This document shows, in pieces, positions 40,458 through 48,795 of a DNA stretch of 64,000 nt. Both the position numbers and the translations under genes were made by a program. The stretch is taken from the NCBI GenBank assembly GCA_036394575.1, contig DASWEY010000020.1:62001-126000 (forward strand), written 5' to 3'. The notes beneath the pieces were generated by a model that did not search any database, had not been told where the DNA came from, and saw only the letters and a program-made list of their open reading frames with translations. Position 1 is the stretch's first letter. The number at the start of each line of letters is the position of its first letter. The DNA comes from UKL13-2 sp036394575. Its GTDB lineage: Bacteria; Pseudomonadota; Gammaproteobacteria; Burkholderiales; Usitatibacteraceae.

Positions 40458-41011
40458 GCACGGCGGGCGCCAATCTGCCGGCAACAGAGTTGCGTGCCCA
40501 GAACCGGGTGATGTTGTTCAAGCTTTTGCTTATCATTCCCGTGATGTTGGCCTTTTGTGCATCGCTGGTTCCGCTTTACCGGCAAATTTGCCAAGTCTTG
40601 GGCATTACCTCGACTAGAGCGGTGTTGCCCAATACCCAGGTCGATATCGCCCGCCTCGTAAATGTGGATTTTGTTGCGCATCTCAACAATACCTTCGCGT
40701 GGAAGTTTGAGCCGGTGCAAAAGCATGTCGATGTTCATCCTGGCGCCGTTACCACGATCAACTATCGTGTAACCAATACGCTGCCCTATGCGACCACCGG
40801 TCGCGCTGTGCCGAGCTTCGCTCCCATGGAGGCTGGGCTCTATTTCAACAAAATCGAGTGCTTTTGTTTCAGCAATCAAACCCTGCAGGCGGGTGAAACG
40901 CGCGATATGCCGGTTACTTTTTATGTGGACCCAAAGTTGCCAAAAGAAATTGGCGCCATTGCCTTGTCATATACGTTTTTCAATGTTGTGAATGATGCCA
41001 AGAAGTCCTGA
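40454..41011 (+). CDS. ctaG: Cytochrome c oxidase assembly protein CtaG/Cox11
   Basis: A 185-residue single-helix copper chaperone that loads CuB. The helix is at about 20-42, and the periplasmic domain has the copper-binding ECFCF motif followed by NQTLQAGE, and the conserved EMPVTFYVDP-like RDMPVTFYVDP. It overlaps the small upstream gene and the DUF2970 gene. Confidence 0.95.
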   Translation: MSTAGANLPATELRAQNRVMLFKLLLIIPVMLAFCASLVPLYRQICQVLGITSTRAVLPNTQVDIARLVNVDFVAHLNNTFAWKFEPVQKHVDVHPGAVTTINYRVTNTLPYATTGRAVPSFAPMEAGLYFNKIECFCFSNQTLQAGETRDMPVTFYVDPKLPKEIGAIALSYTFFNVVNDAKKS

Positions 41012-41187
41012 TGTTTAATGCGATCAAGGCGGTGCTCTGGTCGTTTTTCGGAATCCGTAGCAGCAAGGGTTATGAACAGGACCGGAACAAGCTGAAGCCG
41101 TGGCAAATTGTTGCGGCAGGTTTTTTCTGCGCATTGATATTTATTTTGTGTTTGTTTTTTTTGGTGAAATTTCTGACGTCAAAATAA
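41011..41187 (+). CDS. DUF2970 small membrane protein (58 aa)
   Basis: The ATG at 41011 overlaps the cox11 TGA (TGATG). The frame reads MFNAIKAVLWSFFGIRSSKG, then a helix (WQIVAAGFFCALIFILCLFFLVKFL). The VLWSFFGIR...Y..D motif is the DUF2970 signature. It is a regular member of betaproteobacterial cox clusters, of unknown role. Confidence 0.85.
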   Translation: MFNAIKAVLWSFFGIRSSKGYEQDRNKLKPWQIVAAGFFCALIFILCLFFLVKFLTSK

Positions 41188-41222
41188 GACACAGGAATTA
41201 GCCTGATACCGGGAGTGATCAC

Positions 41223-42089
41223 GTGAGCACAACAACCGGCGGATATTACTTCGCCCCCCCCTCGAAATGGCCCGTCGTAGGCGCTACCGCACTGTTTTTC
41301 ATGGGTGCCGGCACGGCGATGTGGGTGAACCAGATTCAGCCTGTTGGCTCAATCTCGCTTGCAATCGGTTTTGCGATTTTGCTGTACATGCTGTTCGGCT
41401 GGTTTGGCCAGGTGATCCGTGAAAGCGAATCCGGCTTGTTTAACGAGCAGGTGGATACCTCGTTCCGCTGGAGCATGAGTTGGTTCATCTTTTCTGAAGT
41501 CATGTTTTTTGCTGCCTTTTTCGGGGCCCTTTTTTATGCACGTGTGTTTTCGGTGCCATGGCTTGCGGACTTGGATAATTCGCTTATCTGGCAGGGCTAT
41601 GATGCAAGATGGCCGACAGTAGGGCCATATTTCGAGCAAAATCCTGCGTATCAGTTCACGGCGATGGGGCCATGGGGGGTTCCATTGCTCAATACCGTGC
41701 TGCTGCTGTCTTCGGGGGTTACTGTTACCTGGGCGCACCATGCACTCAAGGCTAATAAACGCGGCCAATTGGTTGCCGGACTGTTCCTGACTGTGGTGCT
41801 CGGCTTCACGTTTCTGGGCTTCCAGATTCAGGAATATATGCACGCCTATAGCGAGCTGAATCTGAAGCTGACGTCTGGCGTATTTGGCTCCACTTTTTTC
41901 ATGCTGACTGGCTTTCACGGTTTTCATGTCACTTTAGGCGCAATCATGTTGACGGTAATCATGTTCCGTTCAATGAAAGGGCATTTCAAGCCCGACCATC
42001 ACTTCGGGTTTGAGGCGGTTGCCTGGTACTGGCATTTTGTTGATGTGGTCTGGCTTGGCTTGTTTTTGTTCGTCTACGTATTCGTATAG
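41223..42089 (+). CDS. coxC: Cytochrome c oxidase subunit III
   Basis: A 288-residue, seven-helix subunit III. Hallmarks: FNEQVDTSFRWSMSWFIFSEVMFFAAFFGALFY, WAHHALKANKR, GFQIQEYMHAY, and FHGFHVTLGAIML. It starts with GTG at 41223, preceded by GGGAG; no in-frame ATG begins the conserved part. It ends the structural gene run. Confidence 0.95.
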   Translation: MSTTTGGYYFAPPSKWPVVGATALFFMGAGTAMWVNQIQPVGSISLAIGFAILLYMLFGWFGQVIRESESGLFNEQVDTSFRWSMSWFIFSEVMFFAAFFGALFYARVFSVPWLADLDNSLIWQGYDARWPTVGPYFEQNPAYQFTAMGPWGVPLLNTVLLLSSGVTVTWAHHALKANKRGQLVAGLFLTVVLGFTFLGFQIQEYMHAYSELNLKLTSGVFGSTFFMLTGFHGFHVTLGAIMLTVIMFRSMKGHFKPDHHFGFEAVAWYWHFVDVVWLGLFLFVYVFV

Positions 42090-42126
42090 GTCGCAACCCG
42101 GATAGCAAGGCATGGCAGCACGCATG

Positions 42127-42156
42127 AAAAGGGCCGCACCAGTGTGTGGCCCTTTT
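42127..42156. terminator. Bidirectional terminator after cox3
   Basis: AAAAGGGCC (42127-42135) pairs with GGCCCTTTT (42148-42156); inner CAC/GTG extend the stem. It has an A-run on one side and a T-run on the other, so it works for both convergent genes (cox3 and the DUF2909 gene). Confidence 0.8.
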
Positions 42157-42194
42157 GCTGATGCCTGATTGTTTGCCGGCGAAATTCAGCCGGC

Positions 42195-42386
42195 CTACCT
42201 GGGCGGAAAGGAGCCAAAGAGATAACTCAAGATCACAATGACGATGATCGTGATCGACAGGGCAACACGTATCGTCAGTGCTCTGACAACGCGCCTGGAA
42301 TTGCCCTTGTCCTTGTACATAAAGTACAGGCCACTGAACAGGCTCAATACCACTAGTAGTAGCAGGACTCCGATAAGAATTTTCAT
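42195..42386 (-). CDS. Twin-transmembrane DUF2909 protein
   Basis: A 63-residue protein with two helices (MKILIGVLLLLVVLSLFSGLYFMYKD and ALSITIIVIVILSYLFGSF) joined by a basic loop (KGNSRRVVRALTIR), the DUF2909 pattern. It is placed opposite to the oxidase genes between cox3 and SURF1, as in other betaproteobacteria. Function unknown. Confidence 0.85.
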   Translation of the reverse strand: MKILIGVLLLLVVLSLFSGLYFMYKDKGNSRRVVRALTIRVALSITIIVIVILSYLFGSFPPR

Positions 42387-42481
42387 TGTGCCTCGTTTCG
42401 AAAGCGTGAATCAATTGCGCCACAGTTGGTCATACGCCATTCATTGTAATGCCCCGCTGGCGCGCTGATCCCGGTTAACCC

Positions 42482-43246
42482 ATGCGTATTGCGAATTGTC
42501 AAATAAGCTTCAAGCCGCGCATATGGCCAACGCTGGCCGCCACGGTAATGGTTGGGCTCACCTTGCATCTCGCGGATTGGCAGCGTGAGCGGGCTGCAGA
42601 AAAGCGCGGGCTGCAGACCGAATTCGAACATCGCATCGCCGCGGCGCCGGCAACCCTGGGTGCAAGTACACAAGATGCCGATGCGCTTCGCTATCGTCGT
42701 GCGTTCGCACGCGGTGAATGGTTCGCACAGGGGCAAATCTATCTGGATAACAAAACCGACGGCGGCACAGCGGGCTACCATATCATTACCCCGCTGAAGC
42801 TTGCCGGCACCGACAAATTTGTACTCGTCAACCGGGGCTGGGCCGCGCGTAGCCCGGCGTATCCAGAGCCGCCCCTTGTACCGGTACCGGCCGGGATAGT
42901 GGAAGTTGTTGGTACAGTCACTGTGCCAACCGCCAAGTTTCTTGAGCTGTCTGCCGCGGGGGTGCAAGGCAATATTTGGCAAAATCTGACCATTGCAAGG
43001 TATCGCCAACATTTGGGATTGGATATCCTGCCCTTTGTCCTTCTGGTGAGCGGGGTCAAGCCTGATTCAGAGTCCAGCTTGCTTATGCTGACGGAGCGCC
43101 CCGATGCCGGTGTAGACAAACATATTGAGTACATGCTGACTTGGTATTCCCTTGCCACGACAATACTTGTTCTCTGGATTGTGCTCAATCTGAAAATCAA
43201 GCCCCTCGACAATCTTTCTAACCGCAATGCAGGAAATGCACCATGA
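42482..43246 (+). CDS. SURF1-family oxidase assembly protein
   Basis: A 254-residue protein with one N-terminal and one C-terminal helix flanking a periplasmic domain. SURF1 motifs: WQRERAAEKR, GYHIITPLKL, VLVNRGW, and HIEYMLTWYSLA at the C-terminus. It helps insert haem a into subunit I. Its stop region overlaps the start of the next gene by 4 bp. Confidence 0.92.
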   Translation: MRIANCQISFKPRIWPTLAATVMVGLTLHLADWQRERAAEKRGLQTEFEHRIAAAPATLGASTQDADALRYRRAFARGEWFAQGQIYLDNKTDGGTAGYHIITPLKLAGTDKFVLVNRGWAARSPAYPEPPLVPVPAGIVEVVGTVTVPTAKFLELSAAGVQGNIWQNLTIARYRQHLGLDILPFVLLVSGVKPDSESSLLMLTERPDAGVDKHIEYMLTWYSLATTILVLWIVLNLKIKPLDNLSNRNAGNAP

Positions 43247-43827
43247 GTTCGCGTACCAAATTCGTCCTTATTTTTTTATTGTTCTCCATCCCGTTTGTCG
43301 GTTCAACTATCGCCTTCGTTTTCTGGAAGCCCACCGCGACGAACAACTATGGCGAATTGCTGTCTCCCACCGTGTCCCTTCCTGAGACAAAGCTCGAGGT
43401 GCTTGATGCAGGCTCAGCCTATACGGATGACCTGACCAAATCGCTGCGCGGCAAATGGCTGATGCTCACACACGACAGCGGCGCATGCGACCCCCCCTGT
43501 CAAAAGAAATTGTATGCCATGCGCCAGTCGAGATTGATGCTTGGGCGCGAGCAGGATCGGGTTCTGCGCGTGGTGCTGCTTGAAGACGATGTGATTCCCG
43601 GAGAGGGCCTGCGCCAAAAATTTGCGGGTACGGTCTGGGTTTCTGCAAAAACGCAACTGTGGTTGAAAATATTACCTCACGCCGGGATGGGGCCGGACAC
43701 TGGCCGGGCATATATCTACGGTATCGACCCACTGGGCAATGTGTTCATCCGCTATGGCGCTGATCCTGATATCAGACGTATGAACCAGGATTTCCAGCGC
43801 GTGCTGAAAGCATCGCAGATCGGATAA
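43243..43827 (+). CDS. SCO-like membrane-anchored thioredoxin-fold protein
   Basis: A 194-residue protein with an N-terminal helix (KFVLIFLLFSIPFVGSTIAFVFW) and a periplasmic domain with C-x3-C (Cys82 and Cys86, GACDPPCQKK), the spacing of SCO copper chaperones. The downstream conserved His of SCO is not obvious, and the domain is shorter. It is a regular betaproteobacterial cox-cluster member, perhaps in CuA maturation beside the true SCO at 45.8 kb. Confidence 0.75.
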   Translation: MSSRTKFVLIFLLFSIPFVGSTIAFVFWKPTATNNYGELLSPTVSLPETKLEVLDAGSAYTDDLTKSLRGKWLMLTHDSGACDPPCQKKLYAMRQSRLMLGREQDRVLRVVLLEDDVIPGEGLRQKFAGTVWVSAKTQLWLKILPHAGMGPDTGRAYIYGIDPLGNVFIRYGADPDIRRMNQDFQRVLKASQIG

Positions 43828-43846
43828 TGGGGAAAACTTCCGAATC

Positions 43847-44917
43847 ATGAAATTAAGCGCTCTCGAACACGGCATGGTGGGCTTGGTGCCACTGGTCGTC
43901 ATTGCCGGCATATTCCTGTGGACGAAGAAAGACTTGTTCAGGTATCGCCGGCTAATTGCCGCTACGGCACTGGCGACACTGGTTCTGCTAATACTCGGCG
44001 CCTTTGTGCGCCTCTCGGATGCGGGCCTGGGCTGCCCCGACTGGCCAGGATGCTACGGCAACCTTACGCCGCAGCATTCTGCTGCTGAAATCATGGCTGC
44101 CGAGGTTGCGAAGCCCGGCGGCGCCGTCAGTATGGCCAAGGCTTGGAAAGAGATGGTTCACCGTTATCTGGCAATGATCGTTGGTTCTCTGATAGCGTCG
44201 ATCATGCTGATCGCATGGCGAAATCGGCGTGAATGGAGCCAATCCCCGTTCATTCCGACGGTGACTACTGCTGCGGTTGTTCTCCAAGCCGCACTTGGCG
44301 CATGGACGGTCACCCTGCTGCTAAAGCCGGCCATCGTGACGTCACATCTGCTTGGGGGCATTGTTATTCTCTCCTTGCTGGTCTGGCAGCTTTCCCGGCA
44401 ACCGGGAGGCGGGCAATGGGCAGAAGGTATAATGGCGCCAGCTAGCGCAAAGAAGTTCGCGCTAGTCGCGCTGGCGGTCTTGTTTGCGCAGATCATGCTG
44501 GGCGGTTGGGTCAGCACCAATTATGCAGCGCTGGCTTGTGGAGATTTGCCTGCCTGCCATGGTTTATGGTTGCCCAATATGGATTTCGCCAATGCGTTTC
44601 ATATCATCCGGCCTCTCGGGATGGGGCCGGCCGGCGCTTTATTGACACTCGATGCACTGACGGCGATCCACTGGACCCATCGCGTTGGAGCTGTCGCCAC
44701 TGCCTTGGTCGTGGGAGGATTCGCCTGGCGTTTGTATGCCATTCAAGGGGGCAGAAAGGCCGCGCGCGTATTGTTTGTGTTACTCGCGACCCAGCTTGCA
44801 TTGGGGGTAAGCAATGTCTGGTTCAGCCTGCCGCTGGTCGTTGCGGTCGCGCATAACGGGGTCGCCGCAATATTGTTTGCATGGCTGCTGATTATCAATT
44901 TACGATTGGCGAAATGA
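43847..44917 (+). CDS. ctaA: Haem A synthase
   Basis: A 356-residue, eight-helix Cox15/CtaA enzyme that oxidises haem O to haem A. The N-terminal half has LSDAGLGCPDWPGCYG with the conserved cysteine pair, MVHRYLAMIVG, and AALGAWTVTLLLKPAIVTSHLLGG; the C-terminal half has THRVGAVAT. It precedes ctaB. Confidence 0.94.
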   Translation: MKLSALEHGMVGLVPLVVIAGIFLWTKKDLFRYRRLIAATALATLVLLILGAFVRLSDAGLGCPDWPGCYGNLTPQHSAAEIMAAEVAKPGGAVSMAKAWKEMVHRYLAMIVGSLIASIMLIAWRNRREWSQSPFIPTVTTAAVVLQAALGAWTVTLLLKPAIVTSHLLGGIVILSLLVWQLSRQPGGGQWAEGIMAPASAKKFALVALAVLFAQIMLGGWVSTNYAALACGDLPACHGLWLPNMDFANAFHIIRPLGMGPAGALLTLDALTAIHWTHRVGAVATALVVGGFAWRLYAIQGGRKAARVLFVLLATQLALGVSNVWFSLPLVVAVAHNGVAAILFAWLLIINLRLAK

Positions 44918-44927
44918 GTCATTGAGC

Positions 44928-45836
44928 ATGCCGCAGGAACTATTAGCGCAAAATCAGCCAAATATCCTGGTGCAATTCCTGGAGTTGACCAAGCCGCGCG
45001 TAAACGCCTTGATTGTATTTACTGCAATCATCGGCATGATGCTGGCGTATCCGGCCGGTCTGCCCTGGGACTTGGGCCTCATGCTGATGGCCACCATTGG
45101 TATCTGGCTGGTGGCCGGAGCCGCGGCGGCGTTCAATTGCCTGGTCGAGCAGCAGATCGACCGCAAGATGGCGCGCACGCGTGCGCGGCCCACCGTGACG
45201 GGTTCAATCAGAACCTGGCAGATTTTGCTGCTTGCGGGGAGTATCGGTGGTATTGGCATGGTAGTGCTTCACCGGTTCGTCAATCCGCTCACCATGTGGC
45301 TGACGCTTGCGACCTTTGTCGGATATGCCGTGATTTATACGATCATTCTCAAACCGGCAACACCGCAAAATATCGTCATCGGCGGCGCGTCCGGCGCTAT
45401 GCCGCCGATATTGGGCTGGGCGGCAGTGAGCAACATGGTGTCGCCGGAATCCATGTTGCTTTTCCTGATCATTTTTGCCTGGACGCCGCCGCACTTTTGG
45501 GCATTGGCGCTCTACCGTACCAAGGAATACGCCAAGGCAGGAGTGCCGATGCTGCCGGTAACTCATGGCGCTGCCTACACCAAGCTGCAACTTCTGCTGT
45601 ATACCGTCATTCTGATCGCATGCACCTTGTTACCGGTGGCCGCAGGCATGGCCGGAATGATCTACTTGGCGTCAGTGTTGGTGCTGAATGCCTATTTTCT
45701 TTTTCTCGCCATCAAGCTCCTCATCGCATATAGCGATGCGCTGGCCAAGAAGACTTTCGCCTATTCGATATTTTATCTGGCGGCCCTGTTTGCAGCCCTC
45801 CTGATTGACCATTATGCCGTGCTGGTGTTGCCGTAG
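44928..45836 (+). CDS. ctaB: Protohaem IX farnesyltransferase (haem O synthase)
   Basis: A 302-residue UbiA-type prenyltransferase with nine helices. Motifs: ELTKPRVNALIVFTAI, NCLVEQQIDRKMARTRARP (Mg-pyrophosphate site), and the FAWTPPHFWALALYRTKEY loop. The ATG at 44928 is used; a TTG lies at 44922. With ctaA it supplies haem A to the oxidase. Confidence 0.95.
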   Translation: MPQELLAQNQPNILVQFLELTKPRVNALIVFTAIIGMMLAYPAGLPWDLGLMLMATIGIWLVAGAAAAFNCLVEQQIDRKMARTRARPTVTGSIRTWQILLLAGSIGGIGMVVLHRFVNPLTMWLTLATFVGYAVIYTIILKPATPQNIVIGGASGAMPPILGWAAVSNMVSPESMLLFLIIFAWTPPHFWALALYRTKEYAKAGVPMLPVTHGAAYTKLQLLLYTVILIACTLLPVAAGMAGMIYLASVLVLNAYFLFLAIKLLIAYSDALAKKTFAYSIFYLAALFAALLIDHYAVLVLP

Positions 45837-45848
45837 CCGTTTACCCAA

Positions 45849-46442
45849 ATGATGCCGATCATGCTGCGCGCACTGTCTGCAATTTCCTTTGCCTGTATTT
45901 TTCTGTTTACAGGCTGCGAGCCCGCAAAATCGCCTTTCAATGCCGTGGACATCACCGGGGCGCAAGGCTATGGTGCAGATTTCCGCCTCGTCGACCACAC
46001 TGGCAAAGTGCGCACAATGGCGGATTTTCACGGCAAGGTGGTTGCGATATTTTTCGGCTATACCCATTGTCCCGATGTCTGTCCGACCACACTATCCGAT
46101 ATGAAGCGGGTAATGGAGCTCCTTGGCAAGGATGCCGAGCGCCTTCAGGTATTGTTTATTACGGTGGATCCCCAGCGGGACACACCGGCAGTTCTGAGTC
46201 AATACGTGCCCTCGTTCAATCCAGCTTTTCTGGGTTTGTCCGGGGACGAGGCCGCTACTGCGCAGGTTGCCAGGGATTTCAAGATCATCTATCGCAAAGT
46301 GTCGGGCAAAACGGCCGACAGTTATACGGTAGATCACACTGCAGGTACGCTGATATTCGATGCACAGGGCCGCATCCGCCTGTTTGTGAATTACGGGCTG
46401 GAGGCGAATAAAATAGCTGCGGATATCCAACGGCTGCTTTAG
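45849..46442 (+). CDS. SCO1/SenC copper chaperone lipoprotein
   Basis: A 197-residue lipoprotein (lipobox LFTGC, Cys23). The SCO copper site is CPDVC (Cys74, Cys78) with His163 in VDHTAGTLIF. It delivers copper to the CuA site of CoxB and closes the oxidase assembly cluster. Confidence 0.94.
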   Translation: MMPIMLRALSAISFACIFLFTGCEPAKSPFNAVDITGAQGYGADFRLVDHTGKVRTMADFHGKVVAIFFGYTHCPDVCPTTLSDMKRVMELLGKDAERLQVLFITVDPQRDTPAVLSQYVPSFNPAFLGLSGDEAATAQVARDFKIIYRKVSGKTADSYTVDHTAGTLIFDAQGRIRLFVNYGLEANKIAADIQRLL

Positions 46443-46460
46443 TTAACCAGGGGATTGAGT

Positions 46461-46808
46461 ATGACCATTCAACGTTTCCACGTCGGCAAACGCCTGTCTG
46501 AAATGGCAGTCCACAACGGCACTATTTATTTGGCGGGGCAGGTTGCGGATGATCCGGCGCAGGATATTACAGGCCAGACGCAACAGGTGTTGGCGGCCAT
46601 CGACAGGTTGCTCGCTGAAGCGGGCAGCGACAGGACCAGAATTTTGTCCGCCACCATTTATATTACCGATATGGTGAATTTCCCTGCCATGAATGCGGTC
46701 TGGGATGCCTGGGTAGCGCAAGGCCATGCGCCGCCACGGGCGACAGTCGAAGCGAAACTCGCCAAGCCCGCTTATAAAGTGGAAATACAGGTTGTGGCTG
46801 CACAATAA
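46461..46808 (+). CDS. RidA-family protein
   Basis: A 115-residue YjgF/YER057c/UK114 protein. Hallmarks: NGTIYLAGQVADDP, AGSDRTRILSATIYITDM, and PPRATVEAKLAKPAYKVEIQVVA. The arginine of PPRAT binds the substrate carboxylate in family enzymes that hydrolyse enamine/imine intermediates. The ATG at 46461 follows AGGGG; a TTG at 46455 is less likely. Confidence 0.92.
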   Translation: MTIQRFHVGKRLSEMAVHNGTIYLAGQVADDPAQDITGQTQQVLAAIDRLLAEAGSDRTRILSATIYITDMVNFPAMNAVWDAWVAQGHAPPRATVEAKLAKPAYKVEIQVVAAQ

Positions 46809-46825
46809 CGACGGTGTTTGAGTAT

Positions 46826-46856
46826 AAAAAAAGGCGCCTGAGGCGCCCTTTTCTTT
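46826..46856. terminator. Bidirectional terminator between ridA and rpoH
   Basis: GGCGCC-TGA-GGCGCC is flanked by seven A on the left and TTTTCTTT on the right. It therefore offers an intrinsic terminator to both convergent genes, strongest for rpoH on the minus strand. Confidence 0.85.
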
Positions 46857-46894
46857 GCTGGCAATTGGGTAGACGGACACCTGACCGGCGGCAA

Positions 46895-47758
46895 CTAGCG
46901 GGTTGCCACGTAGCCATCCAGAGAGGTCTTCATTTTCTGCATGGCTTTTGCTTCGATTTGACGAATGCGTTCAGCTGAAACGCCGAATTCATCGGCCAGC
47001 TGGTGCAAAGTCAACTCCTCGCCTTCACGCAGCCAGCGTGCCTCCACGATGCGACGGCTGCGCTCATCCAAGCTATCCAGAGCTGCCTTGAGCCCATCCG
47101 TTGCCGCGGCATCCTTTTGCATGTCGGTTAGCCGATCAAGGGGATTCACGGTGGCGTCCTGCAGATATGCGATCGGACTTATCCAGCTTTCATCGTCGTC
47201 ATTCAAGGGCTCTAGCGAAATCTCCTGGCCAGACAGGCGTTGTTCCATTTCAGAAACATCCGTCTCTTTTACGTTCAGCTGGCGCGCGACTGCTTTGACC
47301 TCGGAAGGCGAAAGTGTTCCAAAGTTCGGTTTCATGCTGCGCAGATTGAAGAAGAGTTTGCGTTGTGCCTTGGTGGTGGCGACTTTGACGATGCGCCAGT
47401 TCCTCAGGATGTACTCATGAATTTCAGCCTTGATCCAGTGCATGGCAAACGAAACCAAGCGTACACCTCGATCGGGATCGAAGCGCTTTACCGCCTTCAT
47501 CAAGCCAATATTGCCCTCTTGGATCAGGTCCGCTTGCGGCAGGCCATAGCCTGCGTAATTGCGTGCGATCGATACCACCAAGCGCAAATGTGACATCACC
47601 ATTTCCGATGCAGCGGTGAGGTCACCCCTCTCCTTCAGCGCAACGCCAAGCTCGTGTTCTCGTTCCGGCGTCAACAAGGGGATTCGGTTGACGGCCGAAA
47701 TATAGTTTTCCAAGCTCGCGACATTCAGCGCGGGCAAGTTGATAGTAGCGGTGGTCAT
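46895..47758 (-). CDS. rpoH: RNA polymerase sigma factor RpoH (sigma32)
   Basis: A 287-residue heat-shock sigma factor. Region 2 (DLIQEGNIGLMKAVKRFDPDRGVRLVSFAMHWIKAEIHEYILRNW-type block), the RpoH box region QRKLFFNLR near 132, and region 4 (LHQLADEFGVSAERIRQIEAKAMQKMK) are present. The ATG at 47758 follows AAAGGA. A perfect CIRCE operator is 73 bp upstream, so HrcA should repress it. Confidence 0.96.
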   Translation of the reverse strand: MTTATINLPALNVASLENYISAVNRIPLLTPEREHELGVALKERGDLTAASEMVMSHLRLVVSIARNYAGYGLPQADLIQEGNIGLMKAVKRFDPDRGVRLVSFAMHWIKAEIHEYILRNWRIVKVATTKAQRKLFFNLRSMKPNFGTLSPSEVKAVARQLNVKETDVSEMEQRLSGQEISLEPLNDDDESWISPIAYLQDATVNPLDRLTDMQKDAAATDGLKAALDSLDERSRRIVEARWLREGEELTLHQLADEFGVSAERIRQIEAKAMQKMKTSLDGYVATR

Positions 47759-47830
47759 ATATCCTTTGCCTCCACAAAACTGTACCTTGCTCCCACAAAC
47801 GAGAAGAGCTACGGGCACGACAGGGGAATT

Positions 47831-47857
47831 TTAGCACTCGGCACATTCGAGTGCTAA
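47831..47857. promoter_or_regulatory. Perfect CIRCE operator (HrcA site) upstream of rpoH
   Basis: TTAGCACTC (47831-47839), nine bases, GAGTGCTAA (47849-47857): an exact match to the CIRCE consensus TTAGCACTC-N9-GAGTGCTAA. It lies between ftsX and rpoH, 73 bp before the rpoH ATG, so the sigma32 and HrcA heat-shock systems are linked here. Confidence 0.93.
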
Positions 47858-47883
47858 TAGATGAAAAAGTTCCTTAGAAGGCA

Positions 47884-48795
47884 CTAACGGTTCGTGCGCT
47901 GCCTCAGATAAAGGGATACGGACACAAATGCCCCGATCCATCCCAGTGTTATCGCTGCGATAACAACCGCAAGCATCTGTGAGAGAGTAAAATATTTCAA
48001 TGAAAAATCAGAGTGATATGAGATTGTGAGTGCATGCACCTCTTGGCTTGACCACCAGATCAGCACAGTTAGCACAAGGATTGCCAGGACTCCAGCCAGA
48101 AACCCCTGTGCCGCGCCGTAGTAAAGAAATGGACGTCGCACGAATCGATTGGTTGCACCGATCAGAAGGCTTACTTCTATCTCGTCCTTCTGGGTCAGCA
48201 TTTGCAGTCGAATCGTGTTTCCGGTGACGAAGATGACCGCCAATGAAAGCACTAAAGCCAGCAGGCCGACCACTCGTTCGGCAAAGCTGGCAAAACGCTG
48301 CAGTTTTTGAGCCCATTCGAAGTCCATGACGACGGTATCAACCTTGGGGATAGCGGAAATCTCGCTGCGCATGGCCTCCAGCAGGACAAAGTCAGGTGAT
48401 TGGGGCTGAATGGCAAATGCGTTGGGCAGGGGGTTGGTTTCCAATCCTGCCAGCAGGTCGGAGACGACCGTCAACTGCCGCATTTCCGCCAGTGCGGACT
48501 CGCGTGGAATGAACTTGACGTTTGCCGCATTGGGCAGCGCCCTAAGGCGCTTTTCCACCTCGTGCGTATCTTCATCCTTGGCGCTAACCTGCAGATAAAC
48601 ATTGATATTGGGCTCGGTGTTGAGCCGGGCAGTGGCTGCCTTTACGTTACTGAAAATGACGTAAAGACCCAGGGGCAACATGATGGCGATGCCGATGACC
48701 GCAATTGATAAGGCGCTGACCAGCGGTTGCGACAGCAAACGTCGAAATGCCCGCTCACCCGCCTGAATATGAGATGCCAACCAGGAAGAAATCAT
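47884..48795 (-). CDS. ftsX: Cell division protein FtsX
   Basis: A 303-residue, four-helix membrane protein of the FtsEX complex, which regulates septal peptidoglycan hydrolysis. The first helix (PLVSALSIAVIGIAIMLPLGLYVIF) is followed by a large periplasmic loop (about 60-160) and a C-terminal MacB-like bundle. It overlaps ftsE by 4 bp. Confidence 0.95.
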   Translation of the reverse strand: MISSWLASHIQAGERAFRRLLSQPLVSALSIAVIGIAIMLPLGLYVIFSNVKAATARLNTEPNINVYLQVSAKDEDTHEVEKRLRALPNAANVKFIPRESALAEMRQLTVVSDLLAGLETNPLPNAFAIQPQSPDFVLLEAMRSEISAIPKVDTVVMDFEWAQKLQRFASFAERVVGLLALVLSLAVIFVTGNTIRLQMLTQKDEIEVSLLIGATNRFVRRPFLYYGAAQGFLAGVLAILVLTVLIWWSSQEVHALTISYHSDFSLKYFTLSQMLAVVIAAITLGWIGAFVSVSLYLRQRTNR

